The position numbers and the translations under genes were made by a program. A stretch of 64,000 bases of DNA from Cohaesibacter sp. (GTDB taxonomy: Bacteria > Pseudomonadota > Alphaproteobacteria > Rhizobiales > Cohaesibacteraceae): positions 248,001 through 312,000 of the forward strand of contig JAOAQZ010000019.1 of NCBI GenBank assembly GCA_025210795.1, read 5' to 3'. The notes beneath the pieces are model-generated. The model had not been told where the DNA came from. It made no database searches and saw only the letters and a program-made list of their open reading frames with translations. Positions 46,704 through 55,081 of this stretch are shown here, piece by piece (the stretch's first letter is position 1; each line of letters begins with the position of its first letter).

Positions 46704-47498
46704 CTAGATGAGCGTGTCGATCAGTTCGGCAAGGGCTTTGTTTTTGTCTGCATTTTGGGCGTCGCTATGGGGCTGGGCGAAGCGGCCCTGGTCATTGTCG
46801 AAATAGCGCCCTGACGCTGTGGCAAATTCTTTGTCCAAGGCGGACCGGACGATGATATTCGCGCCGATTTGCATGTCATTTCCGGTCATGCCGAAACCTT
46901 CTTTCACCATTTTTGTGGCAAGAAGTGAGCCGGGATTAAGGGCGATATAGACTGGAGCTTTGGCTTCTTGCTTCTGGCCCATATGGGCTGACCACATCGT
47001 GAGCGCCAATTTACTCTGGGAATAGGCCTCCATTGCTTCCAGCCGGACTTTGCCCAAAAGCGCATCGGGGTTGACGCTTGCTTGCGCTGCGGAAGACAGA
47101 TTGATGATGCGGGCATCTTCTGTGAGCAGGGGGAGGAGCTTCTTTGTCAGCAATGCTGGGGCCAAGCTGTTCACGGCAAAGCGGACATCAAGCCCGTCTT
47201 TGGTGATGGGGTCGGACGTGCGGAAAATACCGGCATTGTTGACGATGATATCAAGCTTATCGTGTTTTTTGGCAATGTCATCGGCCAAGCGTTTGATACT
47301 CTCCATATCGGAAAGATCAGCAAGATAGCTGTCTATTTTGGCCTTCTCTGTCAGATTGGAGATGGTGCGGGCAGCCTTTGCCAGCTTTTCCTCGTTGCGT
47401 CCATGCAACAGGATGGTGTGGCCCTTTTGGGCCAGCTTTTTGGCCGCTTCGAGGCCAATGCCGTCGGTTGAGCCGGTAATCAGAATGGTCTTTTGCAT
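46704..47498 (-). CDS. short-chain dehydrogenase/reductase
   Basis: A 264-residue classical-type SDR: cofactor motif TGSTDGIGLE, NNAG at about residues 87-90, catalytic Ser in INLSSAAQ and the Y-X3-K pair in AYSQSKLALTMW. The Gly-rich motif and a following HGRNEEKL Arg suggest NADP preference; this is inference. The substrate is unknown. GGAGAG precedes the ATG at 47498. Together with the DUF1330 frame just upstream (24 bp gap), it is divergent from a LysR regulator and is probably its target. Confidence 0.85.
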   Translation of the reverse strand: MQKTILITGSTDGIGLEAAKKLAQKGHTILLHGRNEEKLAKAARTISNLTEKAKIDSYLADLSDMESIKRLADDIAKKHDKLDIIVNNAGIFRTSDPITKDGLDVRFAVNSLAPALLTKKLLPLLTEDARIINLSSAAQASVNPDALLGKVRLEAMEAYSQSKLALTMWSAHMGQKQEAKAPVYIALNPGSLLATKMVKEGFGMTGNDMQIGANIIVRSALDKEFATASGRYFDNDQGRFAQPHSDAQNADKNKALAELIDTLI

Positions 47499-47522
47499 CT
47501 TTCTCTCCAAGTTTTGTTATTA

Positions 47523-47855
47523 TCAAGCCAGTTCGTCTTTTCCTTCAATCAGAAAATGAAAACTGTCCGAACCTGCGGTTCGGGCGGCAAGGTGAGGGGC
47601 ATAGTCTGCATCTTTCATAAAGTTGCTTGCTGCGTCTTTTGATGGCCATTCAATAAGGATGCGCAGGGCCGCAGGCTGGTCTGTTCCTTCGATTTGCTCA
47701 TGGCTTGAGGTGCGAGCGAGATATTTGCCGCCATAGTGAGCAACCAGCCGATTGGCATGGGCGATATAATCTGCAACCCAGTCCTCAGAGGTTGGAATGA
47801 CTGTGTTTTTGAAAATATAGATTGATAATTTTATATAAAGACCGTAATTTTGAGT
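47523..47855 (-). CDS. DUF1330-family frame without a canonical start codon
   Basis: The minus strand is open from a TGA at 47856-47858 to TGA at 47523-47525. The product SIYIFKNTVIPTSEDWVADY..AHYGGKYLAR..ALRILIEWPS..AASNFMKDADYAPHLAART spans a full DUF1330-like ferredoxin fold (YGGKYL and the late D-X-Y-X-P-X-X-X-X-R are characteristic). No ATG, GTG or TTG occurs before the domain, only ATA, ATT and CTT-like codons. Either a rare start is used, the start codon was lost by mutation, or there is a sequence error. It is the first frame of the SDR unit and faces the LysR gene. Confidence 0.6.
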   Translation of the reverse strand, partial: TQNYGLYIKLSIYIFKNTVIPTSEDWVADYIAHANRLVAHYGGKYLARTSSHEQIEGTDQPAALRILIEWPSKDAASNFMKDADYAPHLAARTAGSDSFHFLIEGKDELA

Positions 47856-47896
47856 TCATAATTCGGCTTTTGCATATAATAAGATGATAAATCGAG

Positions 47897-48805
47897 ATGG
47901 ATATAGAAAGCGTCAGATTGTTTGTGCTTGCCGCTGAAAAGCTGAATATCAGCGCTGCGGGACGCGAGCTTTCAATGGCACCGGCGGTGGCAAGCGCCAA
48001 ACTGGCCAAGCTGGAAACATCTTTGGGGGCGGATTTGCTGCGCCGCTCTACCCGCAAGGTTTCCCTCTCGGTTGAAGGGGTGGATTTCCTGCCCTACGCC
48101 AAGGAAATTCTGGCGCAAGAGGCAGCGGCGCGCGCCGCGTTGGGCCATGGTAGTCCATCGGTCACCGGCACCTTGCGGTTTGCAGCGCCCAGCACCTTTG
48201 CCCAGCTCTATATTGCTCCTCTTTTACCCGATTTTCTTGAAAGCCACCCCGATTTGCGGCTGGATTTGCGCCTGTCTGATGCGCAGTTTGATTTGATTGA
48301 AGGAAGTTTTGATCTGGCCTTGCGCAATTTGCCCATGATGGATAGCAGCCTTAAAGGGCGAAAGCTTGCTGATGACCGGCGCATTCTTTGTGCCTCTCCC
48401 TCTTATCTTGCGCGCCACGGCACGCCTTCTCATCCTGATGATCTTTGCGATCATCATTTGGTTGCTTTTCGCGATTTAGCTGTAAAGCCCCTGCTCAGCC
48501 CTGGTGGGGAGAGGGGGCAATTTGCGCCGCGCGAGGCCAAATGCTCTTTGATTGTTGACGATGGCCTGAGCCAAAGAGTGGCAACTGCGGCAGGGGCGGG
48601 GATTTCGATCAATTCGCTCTGGAGCGCTTATCCAGATCTGGTTGCGGGAAAATTGGTGCCGGTTTTGCCCGATTATGCGGTAGATGATCAAAGCGCCTTG
48701 TGGCTTGTCTATCCAAAATCAAATGTGCTGACAGCCAAAGTGCGCCTGTTCATTGATTTTCTTCTTCAGAAAATTGGCAAAAATCCTATATGGCTTCAAA
48801 GCTAA
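47897..48805 (+). CDS. LysR-family transcriptional regulator
   Basis: A 302-residue LTTR with an N-terminal winged helix-turn-helix (LNISAAGRELSMAPAVASAKLAKLE) and a substrate-binding domain beginning GTLRFAAPSTF. It belongs to the CrgA/YafC-like branch by the FDLALRNLPMMDSSL segment, a guess from general similarity. Divergent orientation to the DUF1330-SDR unit with about 40 bp between frames suggests it controls them from a shared operator. Confidence 0.9.
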   Translation: MDIESVRLFVLAAEKLNISAAGRELSMAPAVASAKLAKLETSLGADLLRRSTRKVSLSVEGVDFLPYAKEILAQEAAARAALGHGSPSVTGTLRFAAPSTFAQLYIAPLLPDFLESHPDLRLDLRLSDAQFDLIEGSFDLALRNLPMMDSSLKGRKLADDRRILCASPSYLARHGTPSHPDDLCDHHLVAFRDLAVKPLLSPGGERGQFAPREAKCSLIVDDGLSQRVATAAGAGISINSLWSAYPDLVAGKLVPVLPDYAVDDQSALWLVYPKSNVLTAKVRLFIDFLLQKIGKNPIWLQS

Positions 48806-48901
48806 GATGCCTTTTGGCTTTTCTCTCTTGCCGTTCGTGATTACCCTTTGACCAGTAAGCACCAATCCGCTGGATCTTGAAGTTTTACGGAGAAGCTCCG
48901 C

Positions 48902-49348
48902 ATGGCCCGCCCTGTTCCCTTCCAAAGAAGCCATTTTTCGGTTTTTCAGCCTTTGCAGACCCGCTGGGCTGATAATGACATTTATGGCCATATGAATAAT
49001 GTGGTGCATTATGCGCTGTTTGATACGGCGGTGAATGAATGGCTGATCGAGGCGGGCTTGCTTGATATTCATCACGGCTCACAAGTTGGTCTGGTGGTGG
49101 AGACGGGATGCCATTATTTCGCCGAGCTCGCTTTCCCCGACAAGATTGAAGCGGGGATCGGGATCGAGAGGATCGGTTCCTCTTCTGTGGTTTATCGCGT
49201 GGCTTTGTTTCGCAAAGGTGAAGATGTGGCGGCGGCGCAGGGGCGCTTTGTTCATGTCTATGTAGATCGGAACAGTCGCAAGCCTCTGCCTCTGCCGCAA
49301 AAATGGCAGGATGCTCTTTCTGCGCTGCTGCTCACAGATCCTGATTAG
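48902..49348 (+). CDS. hotdog-fold acyl-CoA thioesterase
   Basis: A 148-residue 4HBT-type thioesterase. TRWADNDIYGHMNNVVHYALFDTA is the signature with the catalytic Asp (ADND) and the helix that lines the active site. It belongs to the YbgC/FcbC-like branch. It lies 234 bp upstream of an acyl-CoA synthetase on the same strand, which fits a role in acyl-CoA turnover; whether they share a transcript is not clear. Confidence 0.85.
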   Translation: MARPVPFQRSHFSVFQPLQTRWADNDIYGHMNNVVHYALFDTAVNEWLIEAGLLDIHHGSQVGLVVETGCHYFAELAFPDKIEAGIGIERIGSSSVVYRVALFRKGEDVAAAQGRFVHVYVDRNSRKPLPLPQKWQDALSALLLTDPD

Positions 49349-49581
49349 GGATCTTTGCTTGCTTACGCACATCCTTGAAAAGGGTGCATCACGGCTTGTT
49401 ATGCTTTGCTTGATGGACTGACTTTTCCAACAAAATCAATAATTTTTCTTAAGCGTGTCTTGTGAAGGGTAGGAAATGGTGCCGCTTACTCTTGCCCATT
49501 GATAGTCTGCCTTCTATCCTTTCCAAAAAGAGATAATCATCCGCGCTCAATTATAAAAACAGGATGATGGGAGGAACAGGA

Positions 49582-51477
49582 ATGGCACATTTTGCGAATC
49601 GCGAAGACGCTTTGAAAATTGAGAGGGAAATGAGCTGGGATGATCGTGCGGTTCCCCAGACCATGTATCAGTTTTTAAGCAATGTGGCGCAAAATCATGG
49701 CTCTCGTCCGGCATTTTCCTATCAGATGTTTTCAGGCCCAAATGATCCGGCAGAGACGCTGACCTGGTCGCAATTTTATGGTCAGGCTTTGCAGGCAGCC
49801 AATCTGTTTCGCTCCCTTGGGGTGGGGGAAGAGGATGTGGTTGCCTATATTCTTCCCAATTGTAACGAGACGGCGGTAACACTGGTCGGCGGTATGATTG
49901 CGGGCATTGCCAATCCGATCAATCCGCTTTTGGAAGCTGAGCAAATCTCCGCCATTTTGCGCGAGACCAATGCCAAAATTGTGGTCACGCTCAGGGCCTT
50001 CCCCAAAACGGACGTTGCGCAAAAAGTGGCGGAAGCGGTCAAGCACGCGCCCAATGTGCGCACGGTGCTGGAAGTGGATTTGCTGCGCTATCTGACGGGT
50101 CTTAAAAAGCTGATTGTTCCTTTGATCCGCCCAAAAAATCCGCAAAGTAAGCATAATTATGTCGATATGCTCGATTTTAACGCCGCCTTGCAGGCCCAGC
50201 CCGCAGATAGACTGACTTTTGAGGATAGTAAGGGCGATCGGGTGGCCGCCTACTTCCATACGGGCGGAACCACCGGCATGCCCAAGGTGGCGCAGCATAA
50301 ATATTCCGGCATGGTTTATAATGGTTGGGTCGGACATACTTTGCTCTTTACCGAGCAGGATAACATCATGTGCCCCCTGCCGCTCTTCCATGTTTTTGCC
50401 TGCCATGTGATTGTGATGTCTATGATAGCATCCGGCGCCCATGGTATTTTCCCAACGCCAGCGGGTTATCGCGGTGACGGGGTTTTTGACAATTTCTGGA
50501 AATTGATTGAGCGCTGGAAAGTCAGTTTCATCATTACGGTGCCAACGGCTTTGTCCGCTTTGATGCAGCGGCCCGTTGATGCGGATGTCTCTTCGGTACA
50601 GACTGCTTTTTCCGGCTCGGCGCCGCTACCGGTTGAACTTTATCGCCGGTTTGAGGATGCAACCGGCGTGGAGATTATTGAAGGCTATGGCCTGACGGAA
50701 GCTACCTGCCTTGTGTCCTGCAATCCGCTGGATGGTGAGAAGCGGATTGGCTCTGTGGGAATTCCTTTCCCCTATACGACGGTTAAAATTCTCAATCATA
50801 CGCCTGATGGACCAGTGGAATGCGCAACTGATGAAGTGGGCGAGATCTGCATCGATAATCCGGGGGTCTTTGTTGGCTCTACCTATACCGAGAGTGACAA
50901 AAATCATGATCTTTTCCATCATGACCGGTATTTGCGCACGGGTGATTTGGGGCGGATTGATGCCGAGGGCTATATCTGGATTACCGGACGGGCCAAGGAT
51001 CTGATCATTCGGGGCGGCCATAATATTGATCCGGCGGAAATTGAAGAGGCTTTGGCGGGCCATGAGGCTGTGGCCTTTGTGGGGGCCATTGGCCAGCCGG
51101 ACAAGCATTCAGGTGAACTCCCGTGCGCTTATGTGGAGCTTGTTGCCGGGGCCAGCGTGGACGAGGAAGAGCTGCGAGCCTATTGCAAGCGCCATATTCA
51201 TGAGCGGGCGGCCATTCCCAAATATGTTGAAATTTTGCCAGAGCTGCCAAAAACAGCGGTTGGCAAGGTGTTCAAGCCCGATTTGCGCAAGCTGGCAATT
51301 ACGCGGATTTATAATGCCGAGCTTGAAGAAAGCGGCCAATCTGCACGGGTGAGTGAAGTGATTGAAGATAAAAAGCGTGGTTTGGTTGCGATCCTTGATA
51401 AATCGGGCGATGTGGATGAAGAGGCGATTGAACAACTGCTTGGGCAGTTTGTCCGGCCTTGGGAATGGTCCGAGTAA
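49582..51477 (+). CDS. acyl-CoA synthetase (AMP-forming)
   Basis: A 631-residue ANL-superfamily ligase. Motifs are YFHTGGTTGMPKVAQH (P-loop), EGYGLTEATCLVSCNP, YLRTGDLGRIDAEGYIWITGR and the C-terminal PKTAVGKVFKPDLRK with catalytic Lys. The chain length, the N-terminal SWDDRAVPQTMYQFL and the long middle resemble long- or medium-chain fatty acyl-CoA ligases; substrate length is not readable. ATG 49582 is chosen, with ACAGGA upstream. The minimal neighbourhood is the thioesterase. Ends in a terminator. Confidence 0.88.
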   Translation: MAHFANREDALKIEREMSWDDRAVPQTMYQFLSNVAQNHGSRPAFSYQMFSGPNDPAETLTWSQFYGQALQAANLFRSLGVGEEDVVAYILPNCNETAVTLVGGMIAGIANPINPLLEAEQISAILRETNAKIVVTLRAFPKTDVAQKVAEAVKHAPNVRTVLEVDLLRYLTGLKKLIVPLIRPKNPQSKHNYVDMLDFNAALQAQPADRLTFEDSKGDRVAAYFHTGGTTGMPKVAQHKYSGMVYNGWVGHTLLFTEQDNIMCPLPLFHVFACHVIVMSMIASGAHGIFPTPAGYRGDGVFDNFWKLIERWKVSFIITVPTALSALMQRPVDADVSSVQTAFSGSAPLPVELYRRFEDATGVEIIEGYGLTEATCLVSCNPLDGEKRIGSVGIPFPYTTVKILNHTPDGPVECATDEVGEICIDNPGVFVGSTYTESDKNHDLFHHDRYLRTGDLGRIDAEGYIWITGRAKDLIIRGGHNIDPAEIEEALAGHEAVAFVGAIGQPDKHSGELPCAYVELVAGASVDEEELRAYCKRHIHERAAIPKYVEILPELPKTAVGKVFKPDLRKLAITRIYNAELEESGQSARVSEVIEDKKRGLVAILDKSGDVDEEAIEQLLGQFVRPWEWSE

Positions 51478-51507
51478 AGAGTCCAATTCCAGCGCGAATT
51501 GATAGAG

Positions 51508-51538
51508 GCTGGCAGATGTTTTTCTGCCAGCTTTTTTG
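51508..51538 (+). terminator. intrinsic terminator after acyl-CoA synthetase
   Basis: GCTGGCAGA and TCTGCCAGC form a 9-bp stem with a six-base loop, then TTTTTTG. Confidence 0.88.
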
Positions 51539-51675
51539 TTGCCCGACAGGACGGGAAACAGTTGGGGACTACGGGATCTTAAAAGATGAGTTTTATTCTC
51601 TAGATAAAATGATTATAAGTTGCTGATTCAGTTCAACTTTTAGCGGTTTTCTCTTTTATGCGATTGGAAGATTAA

Positions 51676-51692
51676 ATTAGAATCATTATAAA
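51676..51692. promoter_or_regulatory. candidate ICE (Irr box)
   Basis: ATTAGAA-TCA-TTATAAA agrees with the Rhizobiales iron-control element TTTAGAA-N3-TTCTAAA at 12 of 14 defined positions. It ends 24 bp upstream of a consensus -35 and lies upstream of an imelysin operon, a gene set known to respond to iron. Irr binding is inference. Confidence 0.5.
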
Positions 51693-51716
51693 TAATTGGT
51701 TTTATTGGTAAATTTG

Positions 51717-51745
51717 TTGACATTGCAAATCACTCTCAGTATTTA
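51717..51745 (+). promoter_or_regulatory. sigma-70 promoter for the imelysin operon
   Basis: TTGACA and TATTTA are separated by exactly 17 bp, followed after six bases by the presumed start. The -10 is covered by a perfect inverted repeat, listed next. Confidence 0.6.
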
Positions 51746-51758
51746 ACTTGAGAGTGAT
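51729..51758. promoter_or_regulatory. perfect inverted repeat over the -10 (operator candidate)
   Basis: ATCACTCTCA (51729-51738) and TGAGAGTGAT (51749-51758) are perfect inverted repeats with a 10-base spacer; the -10 hexamer occupies the centre. This is the classic layout of a repressor site. The regulator is not identified. Confidence 0.6.
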
Positions 51759-51811
51759 ATTCATAAACCCTTTGAGCGTGGGGCCTTGAACCCCGATGAT
51801 TGGAGGCAAAA

Positions 51812-51964
51812 ATGGCTGATTTTTACGGTGCATTTCGCGAAATGGTTGGGCTTTGTTTTTATGAACCAACGTTCTTTGAGTCCCCCAAAGGCGTGACACT
51901 GGAGGATGATAATCCTCCTCTGCCTGCTTGTGCACGATCCCAGACCAACAGTGATCTGGATTGA
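51812..51964 (+). CDS. putative 50-residue leader protein
   Basis: GGAGG stands six bases before ATG 51812, one of the best ribosome-binding sites in the window. The 50-residue product MADFYGAFREMVGLCFYEPT continues to an acidic, Pro-rich end (LEDDNPPLP). It has two Cys and no family resemblance. It lies between the operon promoter and the imelysin ATG, 75 bp before the latter, so it would be the first cistron of the message. It could be a functional small protein or a regulatory leader. Confidence 0.5.
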   Translation: MADFYGAFREMVGLCFYEPTFFESPKGVTLEDDNPPLPACARSQTNSDLD

Positions 51965-52038
51965 GAAACACGCTTGCCCGGAGCTGATAGAGCGAGCCGG
52001 ATGCAAGCCTGCATTTGACTGATTTCCAAAAGGAACCA

Positions 52039-53310
52039 ATGATGAAAAAAGCTCTGGGTCTGGCCACTTTTGTGCCAGCTTTGATGATGACAGCCTCTGC
52101 TATCGCAATGGATGCAAAAGCTGTTTTGACAAATTATGCTGATATTGCTGAAGCTGGTTATGAGGATTCTGTGATCACAGCAAAGGCTCTGGATAAGGCC
52201 CTTGAAGCTCTGGTTGCAAGCCCAACGGAAGAAAACCTGACCAAAGCCAAAGCAGCTTGGCTTGCGGCTCGCGTTCCTTACCAGCAGACAGAAGTTTACC
52301 GTTTCGGCAACCCGATCGTTGATGATTTTGAAGGCAAAGTGAATGCCTGGCCTTTGGATGAAGGCATGATCGATTACACCGACAAAAATTATTATGGCAC
52401 CGAATCAGACGAAAATGCGCTGTTCACTGCCAATGTGATTGCCAACAAAGAAATCACCATCAATGGTGAGAAGATTGATGCGGCGAAAATCACGGCTGAG
52501 CTGCTGGCTGAAAAACTGCACGAAGCTGCCGAAAACGAAGCCAATGTTGCAACCGGCTATCACGCTATTGAGTTCTTGCTCTGGGGTCAGGATGTAAACG
52601 GTACTGGCAAAGGTGCGGGTACTCGCCCTGCGTCCGACTTTGACACCAAGAATTGCACCGGCGGCAATTGTGATCGCCGTGCCGACTATCTTCTGGCAGC
52701 ATCCAAGCTGATGATCTCTGATCTGGAAGGCATCACCAAAGCTTGGGGCAAAGGCGGTGAAGCGCGCACGGATCTGATGGCGCAGAGCGATAAAGATGGT
52801 CTGACCCGTATTCTGACCGGCATGGGCTCCCTTTCTTATGGTGAGCTGGCTGGTGAGCGCATGAAGCTTGGCCTACTGCTTAACGATCCTGAAGAAGAGC
52901 ATGATTGCTTCTCTGACAACACGCATAATTCTCACTATTATGACGTGAAGGGCATCATCAATGTCTATAACGGCTCTTACAAGCGCGTTGATGGTTCTAT
53001 GGTCAAAGGGGCAAGTCTGAAAGATCTGGTTTCAGCCGCTGATGCCGGTCTTGCCAAGGAAATGTCTGGCAAGCTGATGGCGTCTGACAAAGCATTTTCT
53101 GCCATGGTAGAGCGTGCCGAGACAGTGGAAGCCTATGATCAGATGATCGGTGAAGGCAACGAGGAAGGCAATAAGGTCGTTCAGGCAGCGATTGATAGCC
53201 TTGTTGATCAGACCAAATCTATCGAGCGCGTGATCGCCAAGCTTGATCTGGGCAAAATCGAGCTGGAAGGCTCTGACAGCTTGGATAATCCAAAAGCTGT
53301 TTTTGAATAA
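52039..53310 (+). CDS. imelysin-family (peptidase M75) iron-related protein
   Basis: A 424-residue secreted protein with a signal peptide (residues 1-24, ending ASAIAM). It has the imelysin GxHxxE motif: GYHAIEF with His175 and Glu178, plus the conserved QxxxPxxxE-like VPYQQTEVYRFGNP. Imelysins are periplasmic or lipoprotein-anchored, iron-regulated, and thought to bind rather than degrade, despite the peptidase name. Two CxxC-type stretches (NCTGGNCDRR) recall larger imelysins. The start at 52039 follows AAAAGGA. It is cistron 1 or 2 of a four-gene iron-type operon. Confidence 0.88.
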   Translation: MMKKALGLATFVPALMMTASAIAMDAKAVLTNYADIAEAGYEDSVITAKALDKALEALVASPTEENLTKAKAAWLAARVPYQQTEVYRFGNPIVDDFEGKVNAWPLDEGMIDYTDKNYYGTESDENALFTANVIANKEITINGEKIDAAKITAELLAEKLHEAAENEANVATGYHAIEFLLWGQDVNGTGKGAGTRPASDFDTKNCTGGNCDRRADYLLAASKLMISDLEGITKAWGKGGEARTDLMAQSDKDGLTRILTGMGSLSYGELAGERMKLGLLLNDPEEEHDCFSDNTHNSHYYDVKGIINVYNGSYKRVDGSMVKGASLKDLVSAADAGLAKEMSGKLMASDKAFSAMVERAETVEAYDQMIGEGNEEGNKVVQAAIDSLVDQTKSIERVIAKLDLGKIELEGSDSLDNPKAVFE

Positions 53311-53319
53311 GAGTTAGAA

Positions 53320-53349
53320 GATGGGCTGGATATCCAGCCCATCTTTTTT
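53320..53349 (+). terminator. hairpin after first imelysin
   Basis: GATGGGCTGGAT and ATCCAGCCCATC are directly adjacent arms of a perfect palindrome, followed by TTTTTT. As the di-haem gene follows on the same strand, it may attenuate rather than fully end the message, giving more imelysin than oxidoreductase. Confidence 0.8.
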
Positions 53350-53489
53350 GATCCATTGATCATTGAAACTATGTGCTTTGTATAGTTTCGGATCGGGGTG
53401 ATGAATGGAGTTGTTGTTTCTTGCAGGTTGGTTTGTCGGGATGGGCCGATAATTTCAGCCGGTGCAAGCCAGTAATTCAGGACCGAGTC

Positions 53490-55049
53490 ATGGCACCTTA
53501 CCTGTGTCTCCTCAAGCGGGTTTCGCGCTTGATGGCTGGCAGTGCAGTGGCATTGCTGTTTGTTGCTCCAAGCTTTTCACAAAATGCTACCGGCACCGAT
53601 CAGGCTTTAACGCGTGATGATCTGACCAAGGCGGATCTTGCCAAGGTTGAAGCCATTTTGGCTGCTCCTTCTTCTTTTGAGACTATTGAGCGCTTTGAAG
53701 AATTAAGTGCGGGCAAAGCCACAGGAAGAGCGGAGCCTGCAGCCAAAGCCTATTCCCATCCTAATCTTCCCATGAGCCGGGAAGACAGGCAGAAGTTCCA
53801 GCTTGGATTTTCCATCTTTAAAAAGCTCTGGGTGTCGTCACCGGCCTCTACCAAGGCGTCGGATGGCTTGGGGCCGCTTTATAATGCTCGCTCCTGTTTG
53901 CGCTGCCATCCGGCCAATGGTCGGGGCCATGGGCTTGAACCGGGGAATCCTGATACCCGCACCTTTTTGATGCGTTTGTCCGTGCCTGCGGTAAGCGACG
54001 AGGAAAAAGCTCTGCTTTCAAGCAAAGAGGTCAATGCACTTTCAGAGCCGACCTATGGAGGGCAGCTGCAGGATAGGGCTTTGCCCGGCTTGCCTGCTGA
54101 AGCGCAAATCGCTGTTTCCTATGAAACTAGAGACGTGACCTTGGCAGGAGGTGAGGTGATTGCGCTTCGCAAACCTAGTTTCTCTCTCAAAGATTATGGA
54201 TATGGTCAGCCGCGCAAGGATATGCAAACATCGCCGCGCATTGCGACAGCTATGGTCGGGCTTGGCCTTCTTGATGCCATCCATCCTGCAGACATTGCTG
54301 CCAATGCCGATCCGGATGATGAGGATGGCGATGGTATTTCAGGCAAAATCAATTGGGTGAAAGACAAACGATCAGGCGAGATCGTGCCGGGCCGCTTTGG
54401 CTGGAAGGCAACCGAGCCCAATGTCTATCAGCAATCGTCCCATGCAGCGGTTGGGGATTTGGGTCTCTCTGTTCCTATTCTTCCCTCTCATGTTGGTGAT
54501 TGCACCAAGGTGCAAGAGATCTGTAATCGCTTTCCCCATGGCGGTCAGGAAAATCTGGGCGGGCTGGAAATTCCGCAGGTGCCACTGGATCTTATGGTCT
54601 TTTACACCGCCAATCTGGCAGTGCCCGAGCGGCGCAATGCGCAAGATCCAACAGTTCTTGCGGGGAAAAAGGTCTTTTATGAAGCAGGCTGTGTTTCCTG
54701 TCACCGGGCCAAATATGTCACCCGCCGGGATGCCGAGGCCAAACAGCATCAGTTTCAGCTGATCTGGCCCTATAGCGATCTGCTCCTTCATGATATGGGG
54801 GAGGATCTGGCTGATCATCGCCCCATTGCTGATGCCAGCGGATCAGAATGGCGCACGGCCCCTTTATGGGGGATTGGACTTGCCAAAGCGGTTGATCCGG
54901 AGGCAACTTTTCTGCATGACGGGCGGGCACGCACATTGCTGGAAGCGGTGTTGTGGCATGGCGGCGAGGCCCAAGCGGCGCGCGACAAGATTGTCTCTTT
55001 ACCCAAAGAGCAACGTGATGCATTGATAGCTTTTTTGAACTCACTTTAG
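53490..55049 (+). CDS. di-haem c-type oxidoreductase (DUF1111 / thiol oxidoreductase-like)
   Basis: A 519-residue secreted protein with an N-terminal signal helix (MAGSAVALLFVAPSFSQ). Two CxxCH haem-binding motifs are CLRCH (136-140) and CVSCH (401-405), so it is a periplasmic di-haem cytochrome of the DUF1111 type, with a peroxidase-like domain arrangement. A CTKVQEICNRFPHGG Cys pair is also present. It always tends to travel with imelysins in alphaproteobacteria. The electron partner is unknown. ATG 53490 is chosen as the first codon before the signal; an upstream frame to 53373 lacks coherence. Confidence 0.87.
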   Translation: MAPYLCLLKRVSRLMAGSAVALLFVAPSFSQNATGTDQALTRDDLTKADLAKVEAILAAPSSFETIERFEELSAGKATGRAEPAAKAYSHPNLPMSREDRQKFQLGFSIFKKLWVSSPASTKASDGLGPLYNARSCLRCHPANGRGHGLEPGNPDTRTFLMRLSVPAVSDEEKALLSSKEVNALSEPTYGGQLQDRALPGLPAEAQIAVSYETRDVTLAGGEVIALRKPSFSLKDYGYGQPRKDMQTSPRIATAMVGLGLLDAIHPADIAANADPDDEDGDGISGKINWVKDKRSGEIVPGRFGWKATEPNVYQQSSHAAVGDLGLSVPILPSHVGDCTKVQEICNRFPHGGQENLGGLEIPQVPLDLMVFYTANLAVPERRNAQDPTVLAGKKVFYEAGCVSCHRAKYVTRRDAEAKQHQFQLIWPYSDLLLHDMGEDLADHRPIADASGSEWRTAPLWGIGLAKAVDPEATFLHDGRARTLLEAVLWHGGEAQAARDKIVSLPKEQRDALIAFLNSL

Positions 55050-55081
55050 TGGTTCAAACCGGCTTGTTATAGAAAGTCTTG

